From the NCBI GenBank assembly GCA_029817715.1, contig JARUPY010000290.1:5828001-5892000 (forward strand): a stretch of DNA of 64,000 nt. Reading direction: 5' to 3'. This DNA comes from Melastoma dodecandrum (taxonomy: Eukaryota > Streptophyta > Magnoliopsida > Myrtales > Melastomataceae). Made by a program: the position numbers and the translations under genes. This document shows, piece after piece, positions 45,442 to 56,655 of the stretch. Under the pieces are notes generated by a model. It did no database searches. It was not told where the DNA came from and was given only the letters and a program-made list of their open reading frames with translations. Positions within the stretch are counted from its first letter, which is position 1. The number at the start of each line of letters is the position of its first letter.

Positions 45442-48400
45442 CTAGACCAACCCGTCGACCGAAGCCTCACGATCGGGACTCGTGGAGGAGGTCCCGTCGG
45501 AATGCCGCGCGTTTGAGATCAAGATGCCACCAAAATGGTTCGCGGAAGCCGCAGCCTGTAGACCCTCCAAGTAAAGGATCTTTACCAGGTCCCTGAATCG
45601 ACGTCGAAAGGTCGGAAGACGGGACATTGACGAGACAATCCCCTGCAACCTGCGTTCAAGATTCATGGTGAAACTAACCGATCGGATTTGCTGCAGCTGA
45701 GGATATCATTATGTACCTGCGGATAATGGCCTGCAACTGGGCCCTCCGGATCCGTTCTTCCGATGGAAAACCGCTGTCGTCCCATTCCTCCAGTTTCTCG
45801 TTTCCGTACTTCATTACCAGCTTCCTCAGGCAAATCTCTTCGTCTTCGGTCAATCGGAGACATTGAATTTGTTCCTTGATGATGAACAGAGGTGCAATGA
45901 ACCAATCAAAGACTCGATCCCTGGGACTATTCATCTTCGTCAGCTCCACATCATCGGCTGCAATCCATCTCAGCACTATACACCAACCACAAAAGAAAGC
46001 GAACATAAATGGATGGCATGGCAGGAGGGGTTTACGCACAAATGACCAAACCGGCGCAGTTCGTCTTGGCTGAAGTAACGAGGCACTGCAGGATAGACCA
46101 AGTGGGGAGCTTGACTACCAGCTTCTTACAATTCCCTTTCAGCATGCATTCCTCGATATCAGTAATATCAATCAGACCATCACGTAACAAAATCCGGCCG
46201 TTGACTTCGCAAGATTTGAACAACCAGTCCCAAACCTGCAGACCAAACACATGTTATATGCCTTGGGAAAACCACACGAGTGACAAAGTAATTATTTAAT
46301 TGTTCTTCTCCATACTTGTAAGGGTCTGTATTGATGGATTGCTTGCTTGAAAGTCCACGATTGCTGGGAGGACAACTTAGAATTGTATGAACCTTCTCGG
46401 CCATTTCCATCAATGGAGTCCGTCCTCTTGAGGTTATTCATCATCCTCTTACGGTAATTAGGCCTGGCTATCTATCGAGTTATATCTCAAGCAATACATA
46501 ACAAAGGTTGCTGACAGTGATTTTGTTAAACGAAATCAATAAAGGACAAGATGATCTCACACCTTGGCAGACAGGACCCTTCTCTCAAGTAAAGTAGATC
46601 ATTGACATACTCATCAAACAAAGAAACAACGGCAACGGCATATGCTAATCCCATGTGAAGTGAGTCCTCCTGCAATCATGCACATACCTTAGAAACTACA
46701 ATAAGGTCCCGATCAACAACACATCGATGAGTTGAATCCTGAGCTGATGAAAACAAGTGGTGGTGCACATGCAATACCTGATAGACAATTACTCCGCTGT
46801 ACAGTCCAAGGAAAAAGCTAGCGACTATAGCTGCGATAACTGCCCCAACACAAGCAAGAGGCCACAATAGTATGGCAATTCCAGCAAATGGCACACATAC
46901 AGTCTCTAGAAAGGGTCCTTCCCTGCCAATCAAGTCCTCCATCAATCTCTTCCATCCTTTCAGAAGCATTAGCGGGCTTTTCAAGATGGCTATCGCTGTG
47001 ATAGAAGGAACACCCACAAGAACTCCTACTGGACAAGCCAACATACAACATGGCAATTTTGATAGCCTACAAGAAAGATAAGAATAGTAATGCCATGATC
47101 ATGGTATGCATGGTTGAAATTTTTAAGAATGATAGTGGCATACTTTATGTCCAGAGGCTTTTCATCTAGGCCAATTGTTTCTCTTAGCTCATCCATAAAT
47201 GAGAAATAGGAGTGAAAGCAGAAATCTGTGAAGTCCCGGACAATGGTTAAACTGCCTTCAATTGTAGACCAAAACCCATCCTGTATTATGAAACACCCAG
47301 CTGTGAGGAATGCAAGATGAGGGCCAAAACATGCTGTATTACAAATTTCGCTCCATTCAGATTATCTAATAGAATGAAGAAGAAAAGAAATCATCATTGT
47401 TTTTTATGCTTGGGTCATGCCAGTGAGAAAACCGTTGATCTGGTTCCATCCCTGATGTTGGTTAGCATTCCCCAGTTTAAGTTATTATAGATTTGATAAG
47501 TTCATGGAGTGGGAACTTACAGCAAAACAGTGAAAAAGTTTGTCTGCAACATTCTCTCCCATGGCTTCAAAAGTTGCCAGTAATGGAGAAAACACCCCAT
47601 ATGCAACCCCGCCGAGCAAGCTTCCAATTATTGCAACTACAGGCCAAAGTACTAATGGCACTGGTAACAGCAACAGCACCAGGATCTTCAAAATTAAAGC
47701 GAGCCTCTTGGTACTGAAAGGATACCAGAAATCATGAGTATTTGACAGCAACAAAGGCGATTCTTTTTGCGAAAAGTCGGTTCCGAGACCTTTCTCGAAG
47801 ACAGAACAACGTACAATAAATTTGCAGAATTACCTTATTATGCAATAGTAAGTCCAGATAAAATGTGCTGTCCACAGCCCAATAATGACAGCTGAATTCC
47901 CCGCCGTGATTATGCATGCCGCAATAGGGGCAACAATAGCCGCTGTTAAGACAAAGGAATCATATATTCATTTCTTCTTCTGGCTAAGTACCTTCAGTCA
48001 ATTGATCATTTCGATATCACAAATGGGGTGTTTGGTTGGAGGAATTACCCAAGGAATGGATGAACATTCCATTCCATAGGAAATGGCATTCCTTTTGTTT
48101 TTGGAAAGGAATGCTCATTCCATTCCTCCCTTCCTTCAATCCGTAAACCAAACACACCATTTATTTTCTTATTGACAACAACAGGATCATTTATTCAAGC
48201 CATCATCCGCTTTGCTCACATCACTAGACAGATACCAGACAACATGGAAAATGATGATGTAAGAAAAGCTTCCACCAGCTACGGAAAAAATCCAAAAGTA
48301 ATCACACTCCGAAGGAAACACACTCCGCAAATGCACATGGGTAAACCACAGATCAATGAGCAGGCGGTAGTTCTTCCACGCCCAAAAAGCATCAAAACCA

Positions 48401-48784
48401 CCAACCTCAGGCACTCAAAAAATTCCCAAGCCGTAAGCAACCCTCCTAAAGCTCATCAAACAAAATCCTACACCGCACATAGACAAAAACAGCTCAAAAT
48501 TCCCAAATACCCAGTTCCTACTTTCAAGAAAGAGAGAACACCCCACCCGTGTGTTGCAACGCTCGGGACATCTCGACCACACACACCCCCGGAATGCAAA
48601 AAAAGCTCGCTTCTTTTCAGGAAATGGAGACACACGGAGGAGGGAGGGAGGGAGGGAGAGAGAGAATGGGAAAGAAAAAGGAGAGACAACCTTTGACGAG
48701 GCCGAGCAGGAAGAGCAAGAAAAAGTAAGGGAGGAACCGCAAGAAGCTCCGGAGCTTGGACAAGAACCCGACCGGGACCTCCAT
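45442..48784 (-). CDS. Multi-pass membrane protein, At3g27390 type
   Basis: Ten exons on the minus strand: 48691-48784, 47834-47942, 47521-47713, 47144-47280, 46778-47066, 46563-46669, 46316-46463, 46040-46235, 45717-45957 and 45442-45649; 573 residues. It begins MEVPVGFLSKLRSFLRF, followed by strongly hydrophobic helices. The conserved stretches of the family listed as 'uncharacterized membrane protein At3g27390' appear in order: GLVKAAIVAPIAA, SLLGGVAYGVFSPLLATFEA, DGFWSTIEGSLTIVRDFTDF, LSKLPCCMLACPVGVLVG, GREGPFLETVCVPF and LYSGVIVYQED. A soluble C-terminal half follows with RPNYRKRM and RLTEDEEICLRKLVMKYG. About six to eight membrane helices. Biochemical function is unknown to me; older annotation as a steroid receptor-like protein has no support in the sequence. 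Confidence 0.88.
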
Positions 48785-49795
48785 TTCTGGTCGTTGCTCC
48801 GCTGGGATCGGGAAATCTCCCCCGTGCCTTTCTTGCTTTATAGCGGCGTTTACAGGAAGGTGACGCCAAGGGGGAAAAGAGCCCCTGAATTCTTATATTA
48901 AACGGGGGACGTGGCGGCAGGTGGGGGATGGCTTCCACCACGTGTCGATCACAGGATGAGTCCACGTATCACACATTTCCAAGAATTTGTTGCTCTCCAA
49001 GGGAACAAAACAAGCCCTCCCTCCACACATGAAGTAGTATATATACTTCTCGACTCCCCCCCTTAACAGCAAATCTTCCCGCCCGCCCGCCCGCCTGTGG
49101 AGAACTCCCGAACACGTTCTCGGCGGCGCGTGCTGACAGCTTACGCTTCGCTCCTCGTCGAGATGCGAATTGCTCTACGCTTGCCTCGTGGCATTCCCAT
49201 GTATAGTTATGTAGTTTTGGCTGTGTGTGCAGGACTGAAAGGGGGTGGCAGGACCCTCGTCTGCTTCGCCGTCGAATACATTTTTGCCGCACTCGGGCTT
49301 GTCGCCGTCGACCATCGCAAAGCAGACTAGGATCGAACTCATCCCCAACGAGTCCCTCTACGAGCATTATTCTTCTACTTTTTTTCTTCACCGCCGTCGT
49401 TCTTCAACATTCGAGCTCGAAGCCATGATGCAACCCAAATTTTTTTTAGTGAATATTCTGAGAGACTCCTATCGAGTTGGGCCCACAACATCGCGAGCGC
49501 CTCCCTAATTTGGGCCATGCTCATAGTCAAAGCCTAAAGAAATTGCCGACCATGGGAGCGTTGGGCCGACATGTCGTGGTCCGACAACAGGGGAAGCGGC
49601 CGGTAGCTCCCTCACCAGCGCGATCATCACCAGGTGTAGCTAATCGCTGCCCGGGACGAGCCCCTTCCGCTGCACGCACTTTCATATCCATAGTTACCAC
49701 CAACAGTTATCGAGAATGGCATCGCGACGCATTTGCAGGGATAATTTGTCCGAGAGGAGGACAACCAGGAAAGCTAAGCGTGTCCGATTAAAAGG
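48785..49795. other. Promoter of the At3g27390-type gene and flank of the DUF26 region
   Basis: A purine-rich leader lies inside the first intron at 48,630-48,680, and the promoter lies upstream of 48,784. From 49,100 to 49,700 there are overlapping open frames on both strands without a recognisable domain. Confidence 0.45.
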
Positions 49796-50240
49796 ATGCG
49801 TCCATTTTAGGCTTCGCAGTGAAACAGTCAAACCCCTTGACAATGTGGCAATGCATGATCCTGAGTCTGTTTGTGTGCTTGGATGCACCTTATGCAATCC
49901 TCCATCGTGACTTCCTGCAGAGCCCGTGGCCGTAACTCATGAGCAGATGCTCGGTTATTTTTCGTTCTAGAAAGTCGTGGTTTTGCTCGGGAGTGTTCTT
50001 GATCCAGTCAAGGCCAACAACCTTTTCAGACTTCTAGTCGCTCGCGGGGTTAACTTCTTCCTCGTACCGGTAGTGGATCTCACCGGTACAAGGCAGGGCT
50101 CTGACCTCGACTACCTTAATAAGCCAGGGCCACGCTCGCTATCAGGATCAGCCTCTCCTCACGTCTCTGCCCCACGAGTGCCTTTCCCAACTTAACCTCC
50201 CGATTCAAGCACCGGTACTCGTGAAGCTATCGCATATAAT
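49796..50240 (-). pseudogene. Broken DUF26 (ginkbilobin-like) copy
   Basis: Minus strand. A hydrophobic leader (LILIASVALAY) runs into a stop. Remnants of the DUF26 core follow: SYGHGLC, then a frameshift, then MEDCI-C as in the C-X8-C-X2-C motif. Several stops and at least one frameshift separate the parts. Its leader matches the truncated copy at 54786-54995. Confidence 0.6.
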
Positions 50241-50713
50241 GAATTCCACGGGTTTTCCTGCTCTTCGTGGGACGTGTTCCATGGAAACGTCGAATTAGCA
50301 TTCCCCCGAAGCTTCATCGCGGTCGCCACCATGACTTAGAGAAATCTAACTTGGCTAATGTCGTCGTTGTATAGATTGGACGACCGTTTTCTTTGCTCGA
50401 CTGGGCAGGGGCTAGGAATGAAACCCCAACCCAATCATATTAGATTGAAAATGAAGAAACCCTTAATACTTAATTATTTCTCTCATTACATAGAAAGGAA
50501 AAGCAAGTCACAAGGGGACGACCGAATGGTTACTAACTTTGAGTTTCGTAGTAAAAAAGCATTCTTGCTCTTATTAGGATGATGATGACGATGATGCATT
50601 TAGTATACCTGGAAGTAGTGAAATGCAGCACTCTTGAGATTTCTGTTCGGAAAAACAATTCCCGGACGTTTTCTGATCCGAAAACTCCCGGGAATAATCC
50701 GATACATACTACC

Positions 50714-51127
50714 TCAGATTATAGATTCCGCGGTATCCCACTTGAAGTCGTATTTGCTGATTCGCATGTGACAGTTCATCAACGTGACCTGAGACTCGTA
50801 TACGAATCCGCAGCCCTGGATCCTGAGAACATTCGCAACATGGAGGCACGTCCTGCATTCCTCTCCCGAGATCCCTCGCGTGCAGAGCCCGTGGCCGTAG
50901 CTGGCGAACTTTCCCTCTTTTCTCTCGTTGTAGTAGTTGAAATTTTGGATGGGGGTGAGAGCGATCAGGTCACCGGATACTTGATCTGCCAATGGCTGGT
51001 AGTTGTTCAAGGGATCAATCTTCTCGCTACACCCGTGGTTCACGGGGCGGACATCGAGGACTGCCCATATGCTGGCCGTAGACAGAGTTATACTTAGGAT
51101 CATGAACAACTTTCTTGGAGAAGACAT
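50714..51127 (-). CDS. Secreted ginkbilobin-like protein with one DUF26 domain (copy 1)
   Basis: One exon, 137 residues. A signal peptide (KLFMILSITLSTASIWA) leads to a single DUF26/Gnk2 domain with all six cysteines, at about residues 33, 82, 91, 94, 105 and 118. The C-X8-C-X2-C signature is CTRGISGEECRTC, preceded by YGHGL. There is no transmembrane or kinase part, so this is the stand-alone secreted type like Ginkgo Gnk2, an antifungal apoplastic protein that binds mannose. Mannose binding here is not proven. Start: the ATG at 51127 gives the signal peptide directly; upstream in-frame starts are not ATG. It shares length and layout with copy 2, its duplicate. Confidence 0.85.
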   Translation of the reverse strand: MSSPRKLFMILSITLSTASIWAVLDVRPVNHGCSEKIDPLNNYQPLADQVSGDLIALTPIQNFNYYNERKEGKFASYGHGLCTRGISGEECRTCLHVANVLRIQGCGFVYESQVTLMNCHMRISKYDFKWDTAESII

Positions 51128-51919
51128 GGTTGAGTAACCTCGAGGCAGCAAAATTACATGTACGGCGGCATCTCACGTGGCATGAGCACACATATTTTTA
51201 CGATCCCCGACTCTCGCAGCACTAGCTTTCTGGGAGATCCGCGCTTTATGGAGCCGCGTTCCCTGCATTTAACGGAGCATTGTTGTGTTCGCTGCATTGG
51301 GACTAGCTAAACATCAATGAATCATGTGCTATGATGCAAGCCAGTACACAAATTTTGGTGGCAGTTTCAATTCAAACACGAATTTTTCTTGTGTTTCCAG
51401 AGCAGGCCATTTTATCATCGACAAATTGGACATTTCCGAGGTTACAAACTAGGAGCCGATCATGGAACTGCGTCGAAAAAGCCATAATCTTACGGACCAC
51501 GAAACACCTTCTTTCTTTGTAATATTACTTCCGTATGCGTTGATTATGAAGCTTCCGTCGCCAACGTCCTCCCTAAGGAACGAAAGGATAAGACAATAAG
51601 ATGTCAGCAGAAGGAAACGTCATTGCATATCATATCACCAGTTTGAAGAAATCAAGGGTTTCGAAACTTTTGGTATGGCCATCGGAATCATGTCCGTTTT
51701 CGATCCCATGGTAAGTATTCACCAATGTTTCCCTTGTGAATGATCAAGTTACAGAGCCTCTCTTCTCTTTGTCTTTCACGCGCCAATTCTCGCGAAGACA
51801 CTGATTTTAGCGAGTTCCAGAGCTGTCCCTAGGACTGAAACATTGACGGGAACATGTTGAAATGGTTGCAGAAAGTAGCCATTTGGCCGCGACACTTCCA
51901 AGCAAATTGTGATTAGGGT

Positions 51920-52040
51920 ATGCATGTACCAGTCTTTCAGCGAAACGGTCGAGTCCATTAGAAGTGGCAGCGTATGATCTTGAGGCTGTTTGCGGCTTGG
52001 AGGCACCTAGTGCAATACTCCATCCAGATATCGTGCATGT
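51920..52040 (-). pseudogene. DUF26 fragment (C-terminal motif only)
   Basis: Minus strand: MEYCTRCLQAANSLKIIRC, which is the second half of the C-X8-C-X2-C motif plus the next cysteine of DUF26, then a stop. No start or signal peptide is nearby. Confidence 0.5.
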
Positions 52041-52985
52041 TGTGATTGCGTTGTCCTAAAATATTTAGTGCAAATTGTGATTTACGCCTAGTGTAAATTG
52101 TGATTGTGTTGTCCTAAACTATTTATAAGAATCATATTTATACTATGAATATCAATTGATTCCTAGAATATCAGAGTGATCTTCATGTTGAGTCGCCTCC
52201 ATTTATTGAGTGTCGTATCTCAAATGTCTTCTTAGTCTCGTGAAATGTGTCATTAGGCAATAAGCACGTCCTTTGCCCGAATAATTTCGAACATATTAAT
52301 CTCTTTTGGGTAAACGATGGAGTCCAAGCGAAACTCAACATCATGAGAGCGAAGGAAATAAGTCGTAACCTTATCAAGCGAAGATTGAAAACTCCTACCT
52401 TCTGGGCAAATAATGAAGTCCGGACGATACTCAAGGTCCGAACATGGACGAAATTCAAGCGATGGCAACAAATCATAATAAGTGAAAATCAAGCGATTTC
52501 CATGTACCGAACCTATCCATATACCCATTATTATTACATGGCCGATGACTTAGAATTTTTTCAATCGAAAATACCCGCATGACCCGTGGCCTGTTGAGCA
52601 TGTTGAAAAAAGGGGTTGCAACCCACAATGGGTAAATCCAATTCCACGTAAAATGAGCCCAACCCAGTATATATACATTATATCCCAATTTTTTTCTAGA
52701 AAGAAGACACTCAGAGACACATAGATACACAGTAAAGGAACACTTGGGAGAAAGAGATCAAGACTTCATCAAAGACACTCGATGATCCCGGCTACAACTC
52801 GCCCAACTGACAATCCATTAACCCCTTCCTTTACCTCTGTTTTAATTTTTGGTGAATTTATCTGCTTTTAATTTCCTTCAATTATACACACACAGACGAA
52901 AGGAGAACGAACCCACGTATTTCAGAGGGAACCTTGAAGAAGAGAATTGAATTGAATATAGAATGAGGGAAAGCTAAGCTTCGGG
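52041..52985. other. Spacer between duplication unit 1 and the chimera
   Basis: AT-rich sequence with short frames only. From 52,660 to 52,900 it has a TATA-like ATATATACATT and a leader-like run into the DOMON fragment. No gene recognised. Confidence 0.4.
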
Positions 52986-53817
52986 GTGCCAAGCCTTAAC
53001 GCAACCTTTGAGAACGGAGAGATGACCATCTTCGCGACGCTCCAACTAGCGGCTTGGTTGGAAAACGGGACCAACCAGGTCTGGCAGGTGGGGCCGATGA
53101 GCAGCGGGAGCCCATCGATCCATCCCTTGGGAGGGAACTACGAGCGGTCAACAGGGACCCTGAATTTCGTGTCTGGGACGGCTACATTCTCTGGCAACTC
53201 GAAGCAGAGGAACAAGAATGTTCATGGGGTTTTGAAAATTTCATACCCACGTTTGGACCGCCCTCCTCTGCTGCGCCTTCCTAGCCGCGCTGCCTGTGCC
53301 CGCCCTCTCGCAGACGTGTTCGTTCTACTCCTTCTCGGGCAACGCCAGATTCGCTTCCTGCGTCGACCTCCCCGTCCTCGATTCCTACCTCCACTGGAAC
53401 TACGACCAGACCACTAGCACTACCTCCATCGCATTCCGTTGCTCTGGCGCCTCTGCCTCTGAATGGAAGTCCTGGGCGATCAACTCTAGCAAGCAGCAGA
53501 TGTCTGGGTCCCAGGCCCTGGTCGCCTACCCAAACCCCGAGGACTACACGGGGATCGAGTTCTGGTCCAATCCCGAGAGAGCCGGGTGGCTTTCCAAGCA
53601 AGGGGACTACCTCAGGACCTGGAGGTGCCGTTGGTTCGTCCTCAAGCAGGGGAGGCTTCTCTGGTTCAAGGACCCCCTCGTCAACCGTCACTCCATCCCC
53701 CGTGGGGTCATCCCCGTGAATTTGGTTGTCATGTTACATTTTTGGGTTCTGCTGTCGAGAGCAAATGGCAAGGCAATGCCTTTTGAGCATGTACATTGGT
53801 TAAAGGTTTTTGATTGA
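52986..53817 (+). pseudogene. Chimera of DOMON-domain pieces (reversed order) and a PH-domain start
   Basis: Three pieces. 52986-53240 encodes the second half of a plant DOMON domain of the cytochrome b561/DOMON type (ATFENGEMTIFATLQL, NQVWQVGP, GTLNFVSGTA, RKNVHGVL without its first letters). Then 53262-53510 encodes the first half of the same kind of domain: a leader ALLCCAFLAALPVPALSQTC, CVDLPVLDSYLHWNY and KQQMSGSQALVAYPN. Directly in frame follows a PH1-like pleckstrin start: EDYTGIEFWSNPERAGWLSK, WRCRWFVLKQGRLLWFK, RGVIPV, then read-through of what looks like the source gene's intron to a stop at 53817. The second frame has no ATG and the two DOMON halves are in different frames, so I call it a pseudogene. 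Confidence 0.65.
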
Positions 53818-54785
53818 TTGGGTTATGATATCCCCCACAAGTTATCACTGGCTTTATTACGATGGAGTTATGAGTAATCCTGATTCAGTAACCCCGCGGG
53901 AGCCGAGGTTACTGCTCTCTGCAGGATAGAAACATATATCATTATTACACATTCTAATTCACTGTACACCTTGAATGAATTCCTCCCTCTCTCAAGAGCA
54001 TCATTATTCCTCGTATATCTGAATGCAGTGGTTGGTTTCCCTGTGAAAATAGCATGTCTAAAACAAAAATAGGTATTATTTGCATTTTACGAAGTTAATA
54101 ATTTGTTCCGAAAGTCTACCTTCTTATTCGAACAGTTTACTTCGTTGTTTCGATTTTTATTTAGGTATCCAGGAGACATGTCTTGTGGACAACCAATGCA
54201 CGCACCCCGTCCGACGCTCTCGTGATAAAAGACAACGAAGTTATATATATTCGCGCGATTATTCGGATTCTCGAAGATCAAGACCAACTGAAGATGGTTT
54301 TGCACTCACCAAAGTATGGCATCGTGAGGTATAAACGCTAACGGGGGCGTTCTATAGAGAGCGAGAAGTGATATAAACATCCGGTTCTTCCTTGAATTTA
54401 TTTTTGACTTAGAAACTGTTAAATGCATTAATAAATCTATGTTGCTTGCATTTTTGCCCGAAATCAATTTTTTTTTAAAAAAATATATTTTCTTAAAATT
54501 GTTCACGTAGACATTGTTAGCATATTGAACTCGAGATCATTTTTAATGTCAATCAATCTTTTTTTTTTCAAACCGAACTCAAATAAATTCGGACATCAGA
54601 AATACACGATAAAAGTTTCAATTTTCTTTGTGATGCATGTAATTTAGTAATCCATAATTCCCGAATCTTAACGAATCTCTATAGTTTTTTGTAACTTGCA
54701 CTTAAAAGTAAGTTAGTGGCTATTCCGATACGTTTTCCAAATTAGAAGCCGGAACCAGAAACGGGATCACACGCGACAATATAGT
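53818..54785. other. AT-rich spacer
   Basis: No gene recognised; short frames only. Poly-T/poly-A runs at 54,460-54,560. Confidence 0.4.
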
Positions 54786-54995
54786 CTAGCGATGCTCGAT
54801 AATTTTGTCGTAGAAGTTGTGGTTTTGCTCGGGGGCGTTCTTGATCAGGTCAAAGGGCAACCTTTCCCGCCAATGACGGGTAGTCGCTCGTAGGGTTATC
54901 TTCTTCCTGCCGGTGGGAGGCAGGGCTCTGACCTCGACAGCCATAAGCAGGGCCACGCTCGCCACCAGGATCAGCCTCCTCACGGCCAAAGACAT
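54786..54995 (-). pseudogene. Truncated DUF26 copy (leader and first helix only)
   Basis: A 69-residue open frame with a good signal peptide (LILVASVALLMAVEVRA) followed by DLIKNAPEQNHNFYDK, which lines up with the DLI-T---FNYYNE part of DUF26 proteins. It stops before the cysteine motif, so it has none of the six cysteines. Its counterpart in unit 1 (near 50,000-50,200) is more broken. It might still be expressed as a small secreted peptide, but truncation is the simpler reading. Confidence 0.5.
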
Positions 54996-55585
54996 GATCG
55001 CTGCTACCCCGAGTCCAACCTTTAGCACCACGACTCGTGAAGCGACCACAAATAATGCCCGCGTCGTAGAGAAACCAAACTAGGAGAAAAACTAATGTTG
55101 GTTTCATAAATCATTGAATGGACCGTTTGCTTTGCTCGACCGGGACAGGCCTTGGCGCAAGCTTTTTAAACGATTAAATCTGATTGAAAATATTATGAGG
55201 AGGAGTTATGGCCGAGGTCAGCTTTACATGTACAACAAATATTTATTAAATTATACAAATATTTGGGGAATTTTAAAGACCCAAGTTGTAATAAATGAAT
55301 ATAGCAAGCCACCGGAAACAGGGAAGAAACTCAGGGTAAGTCCAAGGCTATAGAATAATACTGAAATTTCGTGAGTAAATCCTAGGTGCCCTTACTACTA
55401 ACTCGGAGTTTTGTAATAATAAAGCATTCTTGCTCTTATGGATGATGATGACGATGATGATGATACATTTGGTATACCTGGAAATAGTGAAATACGACAC
55501 TCTTGAGATTTCTGTTAGGAAAAACAATGCCCGAACGTCGTTTCGGATCCGCAAAACTTCCGGGGATAATCCGATACATGTGACT

Positions 55586-55999
55586 TCAGATTATAGGTTC
55601 CGCGGTATCCCACTTGAAATCGACCTCGTCGATACGCATATAACAGTCCTTCAACGTGACCTGAGACGCGAACACGAATCCGCAGTACTTGATCCTATAG
55701 ACGTTCAAAGCGTGGAGGCACGACGTGCATTGGTCGCCCGAGATCTCCCTCCTGCAGATCGAGTGGCCGTAGCTGGCAATTTCTCCATAACTTTCCTCGT
55801 TGTAGTAGTTGAAACCTCGGGTGGGGGTGCGATCGATCAGGTCGCGGGATACTTTTTCCACCAATCCCTGGTAGTCGCTCAAGGGATCAACCTGTTCGCC
55901 GCACGTGTGGGACACCTCGCCGACATCGGGTGCTGCACATGTGTTGGCCACCGACAGAGTTATACATAGGATCATGACCAACTTTCTCGGAGAAGTCAT
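55586..55999 (-). CDS. Secreted ginkbilobin-like protein with one DUF26 domain (copy 2)
   Basis: One exon, 137 residues from the ATG at 55999, the position matching copy 1. An ATG at 56032 is also in frame and would add 11 residues. A signal peptide (KLVMILCITLSVANTCA) is followed by one DUF26 domain. The signature is CRREISGDQCTSC, preceded by YGHSI. Later cysteines are in KYCGF and KDCYM, and the tail is DFKWDTAEPII, nearly the same as copy 1 (DFKWDTAESII). Both reading frames are intact with many amino-acid differences, so both copies may be under constraint. Confidence 0.85.
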   Translation of the reverse strand: MTSPRKLVMILCITLSVANTCAAPDVGEVSHTCGEQVDPLSDYQGLVEKVSRDLIDRTPTRGFNYYNEESYGEIASYGHSICRREISGDQCTSCLHALNVYRIKYCGFVFASQVTLKDCYMRIDEVDFKWDTAEPII

Positions 56000-56655
56000 G
56001 GTTTGCGTCACCTCGAGGCAGCAAGATGACATGTATGGTGAAGAAACACATATATCGGTGGATCTCCGAACCTCTTATACACTAGCTTTCTCGAAGAGGC
56101 TAGTTATAGATCATTGACGAGTTCGCCATGTTTTACGGAGCATTGTTGTGTTCATTGCATTGGAACCATGTTATATCAAGGAATCTTAGGCCCTTCAGCT
56201 ATATGCTTAAGATGCTAGTAAACAAATTTGGCGGCAATCTCGTCCAGGCTCATAAAGAATGTTCCTGCCGAATGGAATTTTAACTCGAATTTCATGTGTT
56301 TGCAGAGAAGGCCATTTTATTATCATCGACTAGTTGGACACTTCCGAGGTTGCACGCACAAAGCCGGCCATAGAACTGCATCGAAAACACCATAATTTTA
56401 CGGACTATGAAATGCTTTCTTTCCTTGTAATATTACTTCCGCATGCCTCGATATGAAACTTCTGCCGCCGTCCACCTCCCTAAGGAACAAAAGATAAAAA
56501 AACAAGACGGTCTGCAATGTTTGGCAGAAGGAAACATCACTCCATATCATATCACCAGCTTGAAGAAAGCAAGGGATTCAAAACTTTGGATATGGCTTTC
56601 GGAATCATGTCCTTTGCCATCCCAGAATAGGCTTTCACCAAACATGATGTATAAA

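Larger units (their letters stand above)
49796..52030. repeat. Segmental duplication, unit 1
   Basis: A broken DUF26 copy, an intact DUF26 gene and their flanks (for example GCATTCTTGCTCTTA near 50,560, and GGTTACAAAC-type sequence near 51,440) recur in the same order and strand in unit 2 (54786-56640), about 4.9 kb away. Similarity by eye is high in the intact gene and fades outward. Confidence 0.7.
54786..56640. repeat. Segmental duplication, unit 2
   Basis: Same order and orientation as unit 1: truncated DUF26, spacer, intact DUF26, promoter flank. Matching flanks include GCATTCTTGCTCTTA near 55,430 and CATATCATATCACCAG near 56,543 (51,630 in unit 1). The copia element is inserted just beyond its end. 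Confidence 0.7.

Noticed and set aside
48621..48690. GGGA/GAGA purine run near the At3g27390-type gene as a microsatellite
   Set aside because: It is short, imperfect and inside the first intron next to the donor; common in plant genes.
50579..51097. Plus-strand frame of 172 codons opposite DUF26 copy 1, and a similar one at 55430-55969 opposite copy 2
   Set aside because: Both are antisense shadows of the DUF26 genes. They look conserved only because the two genes are duplicates; no domain and no signal.
53281..53691. Minus-strand frame of 136 codons opposite the DOMON/PH chimera
   Set aside because: Repetitive G/P/E-rich translation of the GC-rich opposite strand; the plus strand has the clear domain matches.
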